Assembly (NCBI GenBank): GCA_014529385.2
Contig: CM043963.1
Span: 70,152,912 to 70,214,911 of the forward strand
Reading direction: 5' to 3'
DNA length: 62,000 nucleotides
Source: Adiantum capillus-veneris
Taxonomy: Eukaryota; Streptophyta; Polypodiopsida; Polypodiales; Pteridaceae
The translations under genes were made by a program, and so were the position numbers. How positions within the stretch are numbered: position 1 is the first letter of the stretch; each line of letters starts with the position of its first letter. The notes beneath the pieces were generated by a model, which searched no databases, was not told the DNA's origin, and worked only from the letters and a program-made list of their open reading frames with translations. Below are positions 10,936 through 21,650 of the stretch, one piece after another.

Positions 10936-11449
10936 TTACTTGTCTGCCAGTACAGATCCTCCTGATCCTGCACTTTTGGGCTCTGCTATTTCCTTGGGTG
11001 CAATGGTTGTTGTGGTGTGTGTGCTTAAGCTAGCTAGATCCTCTAACCGCTCCAATCTATCCTTTGTATGTTTTAACTCCTCGGATAGAGCTGTTTGCTC
11101 TCGTTCCTTCTTGGCTTTCCTACGCGCCTTTCTAGATTGCCAAGTGCTTCTCTGATTTCTTGTTTTTAAACCTTGGGCGTCGGTTTTTGGTTCTTCAACT
11201 ATGGGTTCGTTCGTCCTTCTTTGAGATTGGGCTCGTGTTACCACCTGGATGGGTATGATTGTTTCATTTTCCGATCCTCCACTGGAAGGTACTGTTTCTA
11301 GCATGTTCAAGGTGGTTTTTGCTCCTTTGCTCGGGTTTTTGGGGCAATCAGGAATCAAATGAGTAATTCTCCATTCTGGGCAATACGCATTGACTCTAAT
11401 GATTTCATTGTGAGGACAGTCTCTCAGCCAATGGTCTCCACCACACTTG
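10936..11449 (-). pseudogene. Gag C-terminus with zinc knuckles (A1), cut at 11449
   Basis: The frame enters at 11449 in the middle of a zinc knuckle (GGDHWLRDC follows the cut) and has a second, degenerate one (C-P-E-W...PDC) before PKNP. Then comes a Lys/Arg-rich coiled-coil-like stretch ending LADK. A2 has the same order at 48540-49022. The first half of the first knuckle is missing here and is found at the end of the plus-strand gag at 20369. The 5-base ACTTG next to the cut reappears there as its complement, showing that the two pieces were once one gene. Confidence 0.85.
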
Positions 11450-11610
11450 TGTTAAGTATGGAGCCTGATTTACCCTTGTAATTTTTTGTGGTAAAAGCGC
11501 ACATTTGTAAGGCCCCCATTATGAGGAGAAGCCATCGTGCGTGAAGGAAAATCACTCACTGGAAACCAAAATTTTCACGGACAAGAATCAGGGGCTGAAA
11601 AGTGGTCGGA

Positions 11611-11735
11611 AAACAACCGGTCGGTTGGCCGGTGGCCGGTAGTCAATGGCCGATGGCCGGTGGTCGGAAGTCAATGGCTGGTGGCCGGTGGTCGGAAGTC
11701 AATTTCCGGTGGCCGGTGGCCGAATTCAAAAGTGG
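11611..11735 (+). repeat. GC-rich minisatellite inside the copia X LTR
   Basis: Short units built from GGCCGGTGG, GTCGGAAGTCAAT and variants recur here. The counterpart at about 20820-20936 has a different number and order of units, so the array has changed since insertion. Confidence 0.8.
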
Positions 11736-12059
11736 ACTTGTCTTCTCAAGGGCGGCCACACATGGGCGGATTGGAGAGTCCGATTTGGACTTATTCGCAC
11801 AAGGGCGGCTACACATGGCTGTCTCTCATAAGAGAGGGCAGCCCTTTTGGCCTATAAAAGGAGACCATTTCTACACACATTTCATAGTGTGAAGTTAATG
11901 CAACAAGGTGAGTGCGAGGTGGTGAGAGTGAAGCAAGGCGGTAGCTCTATCAAGGGTTTAATCCCTTTGTAAACTACTTCTTCTTTTGAAGTGCTAAAGC
12001 CATTGAGTGGCTGCTTTCCCGTGGACGTAGCCCACATTGGGTGAACCACGTATATCCTG

Positions 12060-12065
<6 letters not shown>

Positions 12066-12097
<32 letters not shown>
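12066..12097 (+). repeat. CT microsatellite in LTR
   Basis: An uninterrupted CT run lies in the copia X LTR. The other LTR copy carries a shorter GA run at the same place (about 20460-20479). Confidence 0.9.
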
Positions 12098-12102
<5 letters not shown>

Positions 12103-12191
12103 CTCTATAATATCTTGTGTGTGAAATCTATCTCTCTCCATTAAGTAATCTACTAAAAAATTTAATTAGCTACGTCTTATTTCCTAACAAC

Positions 12192-12203
12192 TGGTATCAG
12201 AGC
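12192..12203 (+). promoter_or_regulatory. Primer binding site, initiator tRNA-Met type (copia X)
   Basis: TGGTATCAGAGC, the usual plant copia primer site, lies 2 bases after the 5' LTR end. Confidence 0.95.
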
Positions 12204-12263
12204 AAGGTTTTCTCGTAGCTAAATTATCTCAAGGAAAGGATTCCTTGAATTGAGTGGGAGAAG

Positions 12264-13601
12264 ATGCAGATTGAAGACTATCCCTACCAGAAGGACCTCT
12301 ATTTGCCACTAGGCGGTCTTGCGAAGAAGCCCGCAACAATGGCAGATGAAGCATGGATTGTCCTTGATCGAAAGACACTGGGAACAATCCGGTTAAGCTT
12401 GGTGTCAATGGTGGCCTTCAATGTTTTGGAGATGAAGACCACGGAGGACTTGATGAAGTCACTTGACGACTTCTACGAGAAACCATCGGCATCCAATAAG
12501 GTATTTCTTATGAAGCGCTTGTTCAATCTAAAGATGACAGAGAATGGTTCAGTTGCAGAACACCTAAATGACTTTAACACAAACATAAGTCAACTTCGAT
12601 CAGTGAAAATCAATTTCGATGACGAAGTGCGAGCTCTCCTTATACTATCATCTCTACCGGATAGTTGGGACAGCCTTGTGATTGCTGTCAGTAATTCTAT
12701 CTCTGGCACAAATACTCTTAAGTTTGATGATGTTGTGGGTGTTCTCCTAAGCGAGGAAATGCGAAGGATAAGCACAGGAGAATCATCAAGTGCTTCACTA
12801 TCAGTGGAAACAAGAGGAAGGCCTAAGGAGAGGTTCAAAAACCAAAAGGGTCATGATCACTCAAGGCGGAGCAAATCATGCACAAAGTCAGTTCTTGAAT
12901 GTTGGAACTGCGGCAAGAAGTGCCACGTCAAGAAGGATTGCTGGTCCAAGAAGAAGAAGGAGACAGAGTCTCAAGACAACAAGCCAACATTGGAGGGCAA
13001 TGTGGCAGGTAAAGTAGAGCAAGATGCTCTAATTCTCTCATTAGACAATGTGTCTAATTCTTGGATAGTAGATTCCGGGGCTTCATTTCATGCGACACCA
13101 CACAAGCAACATTTCCAAGACTACACCAAAGGTAATTTTGGGTATGTATACTTGGGAGATGATGAAGCTTGTGAGATTGCCGGCAAAGGTACAATTTCTG
13201 TCAAAACTGCTAACGGAAATGAATGGAAGCTTAAAGATGTTAGGCATGTTCCTTCTCTTCGCAAAAATTTGATCTCTACAGGACAATTGGACGATGAAGG
13301 TCACAACATTGTGTCTAATTCTTGGATAGTAGATTCCGGGGCTTCATTTCATGCGACACCACACAAGCAACATTTCCAAGACTACACCAAAGGTAATTTT
13401 GGGTATGTATACTTGGGAGATGATGAAGCTTGTGAGATTGCCGGCAAAGGTACAGTTTCTGTCAAAACTGCTAACGGAAATGAATGGAAGCTTAAAGATG
13501 TTAGGCATGTTCCTTCTCTTCGCAAAAATTTGATCTCTACAGGACAATTGGACGATGAAGGTCACAACATTGCATTCGGAAACAAACGGTGGAAGATCTA
13601 A
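12264..13601 (+). pseudogene. Gag and duplicated protease (copia X)
   Basis: This is the gag-protease start of a Ty1-copia polyprotein. The Met at 12264 follows the primer site by 60 bases. The first 180 residues are the copia gag domain (LMKSLDDFYE, MKRLFNLKM, LLILSSLPDSWD). A zinc knuckle follows, CWNCGKKCHVKKDC, spaced CX2CX4HX4C. The protease has SWIVDSGASFHATPH with the D-S-G active site. The 87 residues with this active site occur twice in tandem and in frame, so the protein has two protease N-terminal halves. A single stop at 13599-13601 separates this from the integrase region. Confidence 0.92.
13050..13571 (+). repeat. In-frame tandem duplication of copia X protease (2 x 261 bp)
   Basis: Two units, 13050-13310 and 13311-13571, are nearly identical (for example ACAATTTCT against ACAGTTTCT). 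The period is 261 bp, or 87 codons, so the reading frame is kept. Each unit carries a D-S-G-A-S active site. Confidence 0.95.
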
Positions 13602-13610
13602 AAGGGATCT

Positions 13611-15417
13611 TTGGTGGTTACCAAGGGAGAAAAAGTCGGTACACTTTACTTGTGTACTGTTAGCATGCAACCTTCCGCTTGTGCAGCAACTACAGAAGTT
13701 GACAGTGCGGTGTGGCACTACCGACTTGGGCATATGAGTGCCAAAGGAATGCAAATCCTTCAAACAAAGAAGCTTCTACCAGGTTTGAAAGAAGTGGACT
13801 TAGAGTTCTGTGAAGATTGTGTTTATGGTAAACAAAAGAGGGTAAAATTTCAAAAATCAGGAAATGAAAGAAAAAATAAAAAACTTGAGTTGGTTCATTT
13901 TGATGTTTGGGGTCCTGCAAGTACACCATCACATTCATAGACGATGCGACTAGAAAAACATGGGTTTATGTCATGAAGAATAAATCCGATGTATTTTCCA
14001 TATTTCAAAGGTGGAAAGCCTTTGTGGAGAATGAAACAAGTACCAAGGTTAAATGCCTTAAATCCGACAATGGAGGCGAATATTGTAGCCAAGCTTTTGA
14101 AAGCTTTTGTGCTAGCAATGGCATTCGGAGGCAAATGAAAACCCCAAGGACACCTCAACAAAATGGTATTTCGGAAAGGATGAACAGGACAATCATGGAA
14201 CGAGCACGAAGCATGCGGCTACATGCAGGCCTACCGCTTGAGCTTTGGGCGGAAGCTGTAAGTACGTCTGTGTACTTAATCAATCGGTCACCCTCAATGG
14301 CATTGGATGGGGGAGTTCCAGAAGAGGCATGGACAGGTAAACCGGTGAATTATGCATTTCTCAAAGTATTTGGGTGTGAGGCTTTCATGCACATAGATAG
14401 AAGCCTAAGATCAAAGCTAGATGCGAAGTCCAAAAAGTGTTTCTTCATTGGCTATGGAGAAGGAGACTTTGGGTATCGCCTATGGAATCATGAAGATGGT
14501 AAAATCTTAAGGAGTAGGGATGTAATTTTTAACAAACAAAATATGTACAAAGATTACTTGGAAAGAAAACAAACAAAAGAATCAGGTGATGAGTACATGG
14601 AGCTTGAGGACGGTGAAGACTCAAGGACTACAAATGGTGACAATGTGCAACAATGTCAACCAAATGAGGAGCCTCAACCTATTCCCCGAAGATCTACAAG
14701 AGCAAGTAGACCTCCAGAAAGGTTTGTTCCTTCTTTCAACCATCTCTTGATCTCAGATTTTGGAGAGCCGGAATCATACGAAGAAGCTAGGCAGCATGAA
14801 TCCAAAGAAGAATGGACGAAGAGCATGCAAGTGGAGATGGACTCGCTACATCGCAACCAAACTTGGGAGTTGGTTGAGTTGCCTAAAGGTAAGCGGGTAC
14901 TTCAAAACAAATGGGTGTACAAGCTGAAGGAAGAAGAAGGTGGGAAGAAAAGGTACAAGTCTAGGCTTGTGGTAAAAGATTCTTCTCAAAAGAAAGGTAT
15001 TGACTTCAATGAAATATTTTCTCCTGTTGTAAAAATGAACTCAATTAGGCTTGTCTTAAGCCTTGTGGATGCTCATGATCTAAATCTCGAGCAAATGGAT
15101 GTAAATACGGCATTCCCTCACGGTGACTTAGAGGAGGAAATCTACATGCTTCAACCAAAGGGGTATGAAGTAAAAGGTAAGGAGAAAATGGTTTGCAGAT
15201 TCAAGAAGAGCTTGTATGAAAGCATCAAGACAATGGTACTTGAAGTTTGATCGATGGATGTTGGATCATGGATTCACAAGATGCAACTCGGATCATTGCG
15301 TCTACACAAAGAATTTGGGAGATGGAAAATTCATCATCCTAATGTTGTATGTTGATGACATGTTGATTGCAAGTGCTAACATGCAGGACATCAAAGACCT
15401 AAAAGAGGAGCTGTCCT
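13611..15417 (+). pseudogene. Integrase and truncated RT (copia X)
   Basis: The integrase starts in the same frame as the gag-protease (WHYRLGHMSAKGM, CEDCVYGKQ: the HHCC module), shifts frame near 13910-13940, and continues with FIDDATRK, LKSDNGGEY and NGISERMNRTI (DDE residues). RT follows: ELVELPKGKRVLQNKWVYK, LEQMDVNTAF and, after a frameshift near 15216, LYVDDMLIA. It ends abruptly at 15417 within DLKEELS, where an inverted Ty3-C LTR begins. The rest of RT, the RNase H and the purine tract are absent from the window. Confidence 0.9.
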
Positions 15418-16818
15418 TGAGTAGGGTCAATTTTGACGCTTGTTGACGGTCCACTAGCTTTGACGATACGTTTTTTCTCCACTCTTGACCTTCCTTGGGA
15501 GCCAAGGTAATTGAATATGAGTAATAAATCAACATGGTGCTGTCTTTCAAGAGAAGAGGCTGAATTTTGTGGTTTTTTTATAGATATGGGTAATATGAAA
15601 GAGGAAAAATGAGACTAGGTGGTCAATTTTGGAATGGAAGTGTGTGTAGGAGACATGAGTTTACCATGGTTTCTCTTATTCTTCAAGGTTGAGAAGAAGG
15701 TGAGTAGGGTGCAGAGAGGAGTGGTGAGAGAGGTGGGGATGATGAGTGGAGAAGTGTGTGTGAAAGAGGAAAATGATAAAGTGGAAGAGGGAGTGTGGCT
15801 GCATAGCATGGGCAAACTGGGGTCCACCAATAAAATCATAGCTCACAGCTCGTACCTCAAAAAAATATGAAAAAATTTGAGGTAAAAGTTCAACTCACGA
15901 GCTACAACTTCTGATTGTATCACCTTTTCAAATTCGGGGAGCATGTGATTTTTAAAAATTCAGCAAAACCGACTGTTTTTTTCCACTGCACAAAGTCCTT
16001 GTGAGGTCCTTCTTTGGATGATTCTTTTGAATACCTCCAAGAGTGAGCTCCCCATGGTGCATGCATGCATGCCACATATCCTTGACATTATTTGGTGGGT
16101 CTATAATTGAAGATATTGTTGAGATCATGATATAAGTGAATAGTACAACTAAGAAAATCAAATATTGAGGGGTCTAAAAAAATATGTACATGTCAAATAT
16201 AAATAATATAGGTGGAAAAAATATAAAGGGGTCAAAATAAATCTCTCTCATTATAAGTCTACCATAAAAAGATGAATATTTTTTGTGGTCTAATTTATGA
16301 GAGTAATAGAGAATAGATGTAGGAAGGAAAAAATCACAATAGTGAAAAAATATACACATAAATAGAACTAGTTTTTTTGGGTTTTTGTTGGGATGGAGTT
16401 ACACCAAAAATAAGAGAAGCTTGCATGAAATTATTTTTATATGGAATAAAGAGTATGCAAAATGGTAAGAAAAAATATGGTAATGGTGAGTCAATGTACA
16501 TAGCATAAATAACACACCATAGGTAGAAATATTTAAATAAATACCAAAATAATTATGAAAAATCATTTTATTTAGGCCCTATATACAATGAAATATTTAC
16601 ACACAAATGGGCCATAATTTTTTTATTTTTTTATTTTTTGGCTCAACTAGCCCAGTGACTAGCTAATTGAGGGTTTTTAAGAAGATATGGGAAAAGTTCC
16701 CCAACTCACACACGCCTATGTACAGTGAAATGGTAGGGATAGCCACAATGTTTGGATGATTTTGGTAGGGTGGGTTAACTCACTATGGCAATTACGGAGA
16801 GCCGAAAAACATCTATCA
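15418..16818 (-). repeat. LTR of Ty3-C, inverted and truncated copy
   Basis: These 1.4 kb are the reverse complement of 27238-28640 with only a few per cent difference by eye. The outer start, TGATAG, reads leftward from 16818. The opposite end stops at the equivalent of about 28640, so the last 1.2 kb of the LTR is missing. It joins copia X RT on its left and half of copia Z RT on its right. In the reconstructed order this is the 5' LTR of Ty3-C. Small ORFs inside it recur in the other copy and are not genes. Confidence 0.9.
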
Positions 16819-17200
16819 TTACCAATCTAGCCTTCTACTTGCTCACCATGCCATCTACATTATATTTCACTTTGTAGACCCATTTACGTCCAATTACATT
16901 CTTTTCTTTTGGCTATGGCACTAACTCCTATGCATCATTAGCATGAAGGGTAGTAATCTCCTCATCCATAGCATGATTCCATTTGGGATCTGCAACATCA
17001 TCCACAAACAACAACCACATAACTGTCATCGGTCAACAATCTATACACAAGAGTCCTCACTCTCTCAAATTTATGTGGTCCAAGATCGTTGTCATGTGCC
17101 CTATTTTCAGCTTGCATCCTTCTTACACATGAAGTCCTTATAGAGGGTATGCCAAACACCTCATCAAGACATTGCTTCAAGACACTTGAATGACCATTAT
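16819..17200 (-). pseudogene. Copia Z RT, N-terminal half
   Basis: Read on the minus strand this gives KWNHAMDEEITTLHAND, then GRKWVYKVKYNVDGMV and KARLV, the conserved start of copia RT, with two stops and a frameshift near 16998. It ends at KARLV next to the LTR start. The next expected residues, VAKG, open the plus-strand copia fragment at 29808. The two halves are therefore one RT gene split by the Ty3-C insertion and now lying on opposite strands. Confidence 0.85.
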
Positions 17201-17239
17201 CAAGACTTGCACTTTAATTTGGCATCTTTGGGTCATCAT

Positions 17240-17242
<3 letters not shown>

Positions 17243-17287
<45 letters not shown>
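17243..17287 (+). repeat. TC microsatellite
   Basis: A perfect TC run of about 43 bases ending in TCTCCC. Confidence 0.95.
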
Positions 17288-17289
<2 letters not shown>

Positions 17290-17795
17290 GTATTATTGCC
17301 ATTAACTCTCCCATTTAAACATCATTCAACTCTGACAAACACTCTAAACATTCACAAAATTCCGCCATCACTACAAACTTCAGTACATACTCTCAGACAT
17401 ACTCTGGAAAGACTCGTTGCTTCCGTTATGCATTTATAATACTACATTGATGAGAATACAGAAAGAGAAAGAAGACAACAGTGTTGACAAAACATTCTAC
17501 ACTTTCTTAATACTGCAGGAATCTGCCATTACATCCTCTTCATCATCATAACATGAACTGCCTATTTCCGAACACCCCTTGAAATAAATAAACACCCCTA
17601 CACTTAAGATCCCAAAAGACACACCCCCTATTAAGGTTCATTACATAGTCACTTTTAAAGTCAAAATCCTACTCCAGCGAGGTGTAGCCTTAACACTTGG
17701 CACAGCCTGGTGACTTGAGCCATAGGCTGACCTCGGACCCATGATCCCTTTATCCATGTTTAGCCACTTTTATTTTTTGCATTCAATCCTTGCTT
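17288..17795. other. Non-coding stretch, possible retroelement 3' end
   Basis: No gene seen. Read on the minus strand, downstream of the coiled-coil ORF, it is AT-rich with TATTATAAATGCATAACGG near 17445 and resembles the tail of an LTR element. I cannot find a second copy in the window to define an LTR. Confidence 0.35.
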
Positions 17796-18314
17796 CTACT
17801 CCACTTCAACAATTGCATCCTCTACCATAGGTGGCTGTACTGCCAGCGGTTCTGCATCCACATCAACCACAAGAGCTGAACCTTCTGCAACTGTCTCCAT
17901 GCTACTCTCATGTAGTTCCTGCACATTTGCAACTTGTGCTCCCATTTGAATACTAGTCTGCTGCTCCATCAGCTGCTTGCGGATTGATTCCAATTGCATT
18001 TCCAATTCAGCATTCCGTGCACGCAGCTCGGCATTCTCCTCGCGGACCTTATACTCTCCAACAGCTTCAAACCACGACTTGTACTTATCAATCAGCTTCG
18101 CCATGTGTTCTTGAAAAAGCCCTGCTGCTTGGTGCCACAATTCCTTGGTGTAATCAAACACCTCTTTCTTCAAAACATCCACATCTGCATCAGAGATCAA
18201 CACACATGTGACACCCTGGCCATCCAAAGTGGCCCTCTCCAGATCCATCAATGGAGTTAACCTATTCATCAAGAAGTTATTATCTACAATAAGATGTGTA
18301 ATCTTATCCTCCAC
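17796..18314 (-). CDS. Unknown coiled-coil protein ORF
   Basis: This 172-residue ORF is intact, and its frame extends upstream of the first Met to a stop near 18330. Residues 85-125 form a probable coiled coil with an ENAELRARNAELEMQLESIRK heptad-like run. The C-terminus is acidic and hydrophobic-poor, ending DAIVEVE. There is no signal peptide or membrane segment. It is divergent to the A1 gag. I recognise no family. It could be the C-terminal part of a 3' ORF of another retroelement, since the surroundings are all transposon sequence, or a captured gene fragment. Its open frame of over 500 bp is unusual among such broken neighbours. Confidence 0.5.
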   Translation of the reverse strand: MEDKITHLIVDNNFLMNRLTPLMDLERATLDGQGVTCVLISDADVDVLKKEVFDYTKELWHQAAGLFQEHMAKLIDKYKSWFEAVGEYKVREENAELRARNAELEMQLESIRKQLMEQQTSIQMGAQVANVQELHESSMETVAEGSALVVDVDAEPLAVQPPMVEDAIVEVE

Positions 18315-18493
18315 TTCATGAAACTACTTATTTGTGGCCTCCTTAAGCCCATTGTTAGAAGCTAGACACACCCCACGGCAACTAACTACTCGGCGGATTA
18401 TTATTTTTGTAATTATTCATTCATTGAGGAAAACCTGATTTTTCACCTTGTAAATATTGGGACTTACAGAAGTTTCCAGATTTTATCCCAGTC

Positions 18494-20369
18494 TTGATAG
18501 TTAGATGGAGTAGATGGTTGATTTTGGAATTAAGCAAAGACAAGGTTCTTTATGTATTCTCTTATGAAACGGAAATGGGGAAGGGTATAGTTTTTGTTGA
18601 TAGATACCGGCAAGAATACCAACGTATTCTCCTAGAGGAGGTAGAAAGGGCAATAGGTCCAGGAGCATCAGCATATGCCCCTCAAGAAGTGCCAAGAGCC
18701 ACCTACACCCCAAGTAAGTCGACGAATCCTTTTTCAGATGAGTATGACGCTACCTCACATTCCACCCGACCGCAAGCATTCAACAACCAAGACCAACCTG
18801 CAAACCAGCCATCATTGCAGGCATGGCTCCGATAGAGTGCAACAATGGAACAAGACCAAATCCGAGATGGTTATCAAGCCGCACGAGGGCTAAGGGATTT
18901 GCAAGAACCACCACTCTATTCAAGGTATCATGGAGAGAGTAAGCCAAAGACTCAAGGGTCAACAGAGCCTGGAGGACCACCCATAGAACGAGTTCGAAGA
19001 GATGAACCACCTCTAGCGAGAAGTGTTAGAAATTATGGCTTAGGAGCACCACTGGGAGAGGAACCAGCCTATTACAGAAGGCCTGAGGAGGTATATCGAT
19101 TAGGACGTGGAGATCCAATGATGAGGTTTGTAGACCATCGGAGAATTAGACCTTCTCAAGTGAAAAAATGGGTAAACAAGAAATACACAGAAAGCAGAGA
19201 CCCAAGAGATCATGTAGCAGCCTTTGTGCATGTAATTAGAGCCAAAGAGGTGTTAGACTTTCCTACCCAATTTGCAGGGTTTGGACTAACCCTAGAGGAT
19301 GATGCTACCACTTGGTTTGACTCTGTAGAGCGTAGAGACTTTGAGTCCATGGAGGAAGTGTTTGACGAGTTTATCGAGGAATTCTCACAAAGGGGAATAG
19401 CTCATAATACCGTCTCACAGATCCATAAATTCAAACAGAAAGATGGAGAATCTGTACGAAAGGCAGCCCTAAGACTAAAAAGATATGTTAAGTTCTGCCC
19501 TGTGGAAGAACTGCCAACTCAGTCCAGACTTATGCTGATATTCATCCAAGGACTAAGGAATGCAGATCTCTAGAAATATTTACATATGAAGAGGAGCACG
19601 ACGTTGAATGAGTTGACCAAGGAGACTCTTTACCTTGTGGACAATTGTGCGGTCTACAAAGAGGGGGATTTCAAAGACCTTGATGATGATTCGTCTTCAC
19701 AACAAAGTGGAAGCAAGTCTTCTAAGACAGCACCGAAAGGAGAATTAGTTGTAAACCAGGAGGAGCTCGTAGATGAAGTACTAAAAAAGATCAACTTGTA
19801 CGCCAAACCCCAGGCTAAACAGCCTAAGTGGTGTGCTATTGAACAAAAATGGACAAACCATGGGATTGAGGAATGTTATTATAACAAGGGATATGTGAGA
19901 GAGAGACCTTACGCTCCCCAAGTGCCGGTAGCTTCTCCTCAATTTCCACCGATGCCTAGATATCAAGCAGGAAACCTACCAGGACCTATAGGTGTAGAAA
20001 GACCACAACCGGTGTTGGGGCAACAACCACCCCTACCAGGATTACGACTAGTTGGTATAAGATACACACCAACTGTAACTGAATCAGAGGATAAGGCTCT
20101 GGTGCCTATGCATGTATATTATGAAGATCCCGATGGATATGCGGCAAACCCTACCTATTATCCACCTGAAGAACCCTCGACACCAGAACCATGGAGCATG
20201 ATTGGAAATACAGGACCGCCTGCGCAGGCAGCAGGAGAAGGAAGATATAGCTTAGATGAACGAACACTGATGTTCATAGCCAATAGAGGCATGGGTGGAC
20301 AGAGACATGCTTACCAACAAAGAGGGGCTCAAGGAGCACCTCAACAACCCAAGGGACCCTGCTACAAGT
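18494..20369 (+). pseudogene. Gag N-terminal and capsid part of A1 (displaced)
   Basis: Gag forms the virus-like particle. The first frame (18494-18835) is rich in Pro and Ser and includes FVDRYRQEYQRI, resembling the A2 gag start. The capsid region follows in the frame at 18845-19573: KKWVNKKYTESRDPRDH, FAGFGLTLEDDATTWF, FSQRGIAHNTV and FKQKDGESV, a Ty3 gag domain that A2 shares. A stop at 19571-19573 breaks it, then 19586-20369 continues to PKGPCYK, the first half of a zinc knuckle. At 20369 it is cut by the copia X LTR. CAAGT just before the cut is the complement of the ACTTG at 11445-11449. Confidence 0.85.
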
Positions 20370-20936
20370 TGTTAGGAAATAAGACGTAGCTAAATAGATT
20401 TTTGAGTAGATTACTTAATGGAGAGAGATAGATTTCACACACAAGAGATTATAGAGTAGAGAGAGAGAGAGAGAGAGAGTACACACGATATACGTGGTTC
20501 ACCCAATGTGGGCTACGTCCACGGGAAAGCACCCACTCAATGGCTTTAGCACTTCAAAAGAAGAAGTAGTTTACAAAGGGATTAAACCCTTGATAGAGCT
20601 CCCGCCTTGCTTCACTCTCACCACCTCACACTCACCTTGTTGCATTAACTTCACACTATGAAATGTGTGTAGAAATGGTCTCCTTTTATAGGCCAAAAGG
20701 GATGCCCTCTCTTATGAGAGACAGCCATGTGTAGCTGCACTTGTGCGAATAAGTCCAAATCGGACCCTCCAATCCGCCCATGTGTGGCTGCCCTTGAGAA
20801 GACAAGTCCGCTTTTGAATTCGGCCACCGGCCATTGAATTCGGCCACCGGCCACCGGCCATTGACTTCCGACCACCGGCCACCGGCCATTGACTTCTAAC
20901 CACCGGCCATTGACTACCGGCCACCGGTCAATAGTT
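20370..20936 (-). repeat. 3' LTR of copia X, inverted, 5' part missing
   Basis: Reverse complement of the 11450-12189 LTR from its TAACA end to the minisatellite, where homology stops near 20936. CAAGT at 20365-20369 and ACTTG at 11445-11449 are complementary, which fits a 5-bp target duplication whose two sides now lie in opposite orientation. Confidence 0.92.
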
Positions 20937-21650
20937 GGTACTCTTCTGCACAATTGATCCTTCCCTCTTTGGTAGAGGGATCCTTCTAGGAAGAGATATG
21001 TTCTTGCCTTCTTCATGAGTCTCCTCTTCTAAGCCTTCGTGAAGTCTTGTGGAAACTCACCCTCCAAAATGTAGCTAATAATGGGAGTCAATGACTCCAA
21101 TCCTTGGTATCTCGGTTGCTTGACAGTTGCTGCCACCATGATGACCTGCACTTCTTTCTCAACACATGTAACTGCTTGTTGTGCAAATAAATCGGCATCT
21201 TCATTTTGTTTCCTAGGAATATGATATAGTTGCACTTCTTCAAACTGATCAAACATCCTACGAATGGCATGAAATTTTGTCCTTAAGCTTTCATTATTGC
21301 ATGCCCAAATGCCTAAAATTTGCTTCACAATGAGAAGTGCATCCCCTTTTACCATGAGCGTTGTATACCTTGGCCAATGCATATCTTTAAACCATGAATT
21401 AGTGTGTCGTATTCTGCTTCATTGTTGCTAGTTGAACCTGGTATATTGACCTTCTCTTTCATGACCACCTCTCCACTTGGGTTGAGCAATACTAGCCCTC
21501 CCCCTGCTTTTCCTGTGACTCGTCGAAAAGCTCCATCAAAGAACAAGGTAAAAGCATTAGGAATACTTTTAGGTGGTGGCAATGGTAGGGTCTTTACTTC
21601 AGGCACCTTAATCTCCTTCTCATGTACCCTATAAGTAAGGATCCCTGCCA
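20937..21650 (-). pseudogene. Second (archaeal-type) RNase H and integrase start of Ty3-C
   Basis: The frames here read FFDGAFRRVTGKAGGGLVLLNPSGE, STSNNEAEYDTLIHGLK, then VKGDALLIVKQI and YHIPRKQNEDADLFAQQA, the layout of the extra archaeal-type RNase H that marks Tat-lineage plant Ty3 elements. A frameshift lies near 21349-21382. After it comes YLFLEGSLYQRGKDQLCRRVP, the lead-in to the integrase zinc module, cut near 20937 at the junction with the copia LTR. The integrase continues on the other strand at 25931. Confidence 0.85.

Larger units (their letters stand above)
1..11449 (-). mobile_element. Ty3 element A1 (main part)
   Basis: This is a decayed Ty3-type LTR retrotransposon read on the minus strand. 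The order is gag C-terminus, protease, linker, RT, RNase H, two integrase zinc-binding modules, integrase core, second protease-like domain, purine tract, non-coding stretch and unknown ORF. The pol order RT-RNase H-integrase defines Ty3 rather than copia. Its N-terminal gag now lies at 18494-20369 on the other strand because of a copia X insertion and a later apparent inversion. No LTR of A1 is recognisable, and its 3' end lies beyond position 1. The same gene order occurs in A2 at 43400-58268. Several stops and frameshifts make it non-functional. Confidence 0.85.
11450..12189 (+). repeat. 5' LTR of copia X
   Basis: The LTR starts TGTTAAG and ends CCTAACA, giving TGTTA/TAACA short inverted ends, and is followed by a copia primer site. 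It is 740 bp long. The related LTR at 20370-20936 lies in the opposite orientation and lacks the 5' part. It carries TATAAAAGG near 11855, a plausible promoter, a GC-rich minisatellite at 11611-11735 and a CT repeat at 12066-12097. Confidence 0.92.

Noticed and set aside
16174-16359. ORF inside the Ty3-C LTR, repeated at 27708
   Set aside because: It appears twice only because the LTR is present twice; no protein motif. The same applies to 15615-15839 and 28229-28453.
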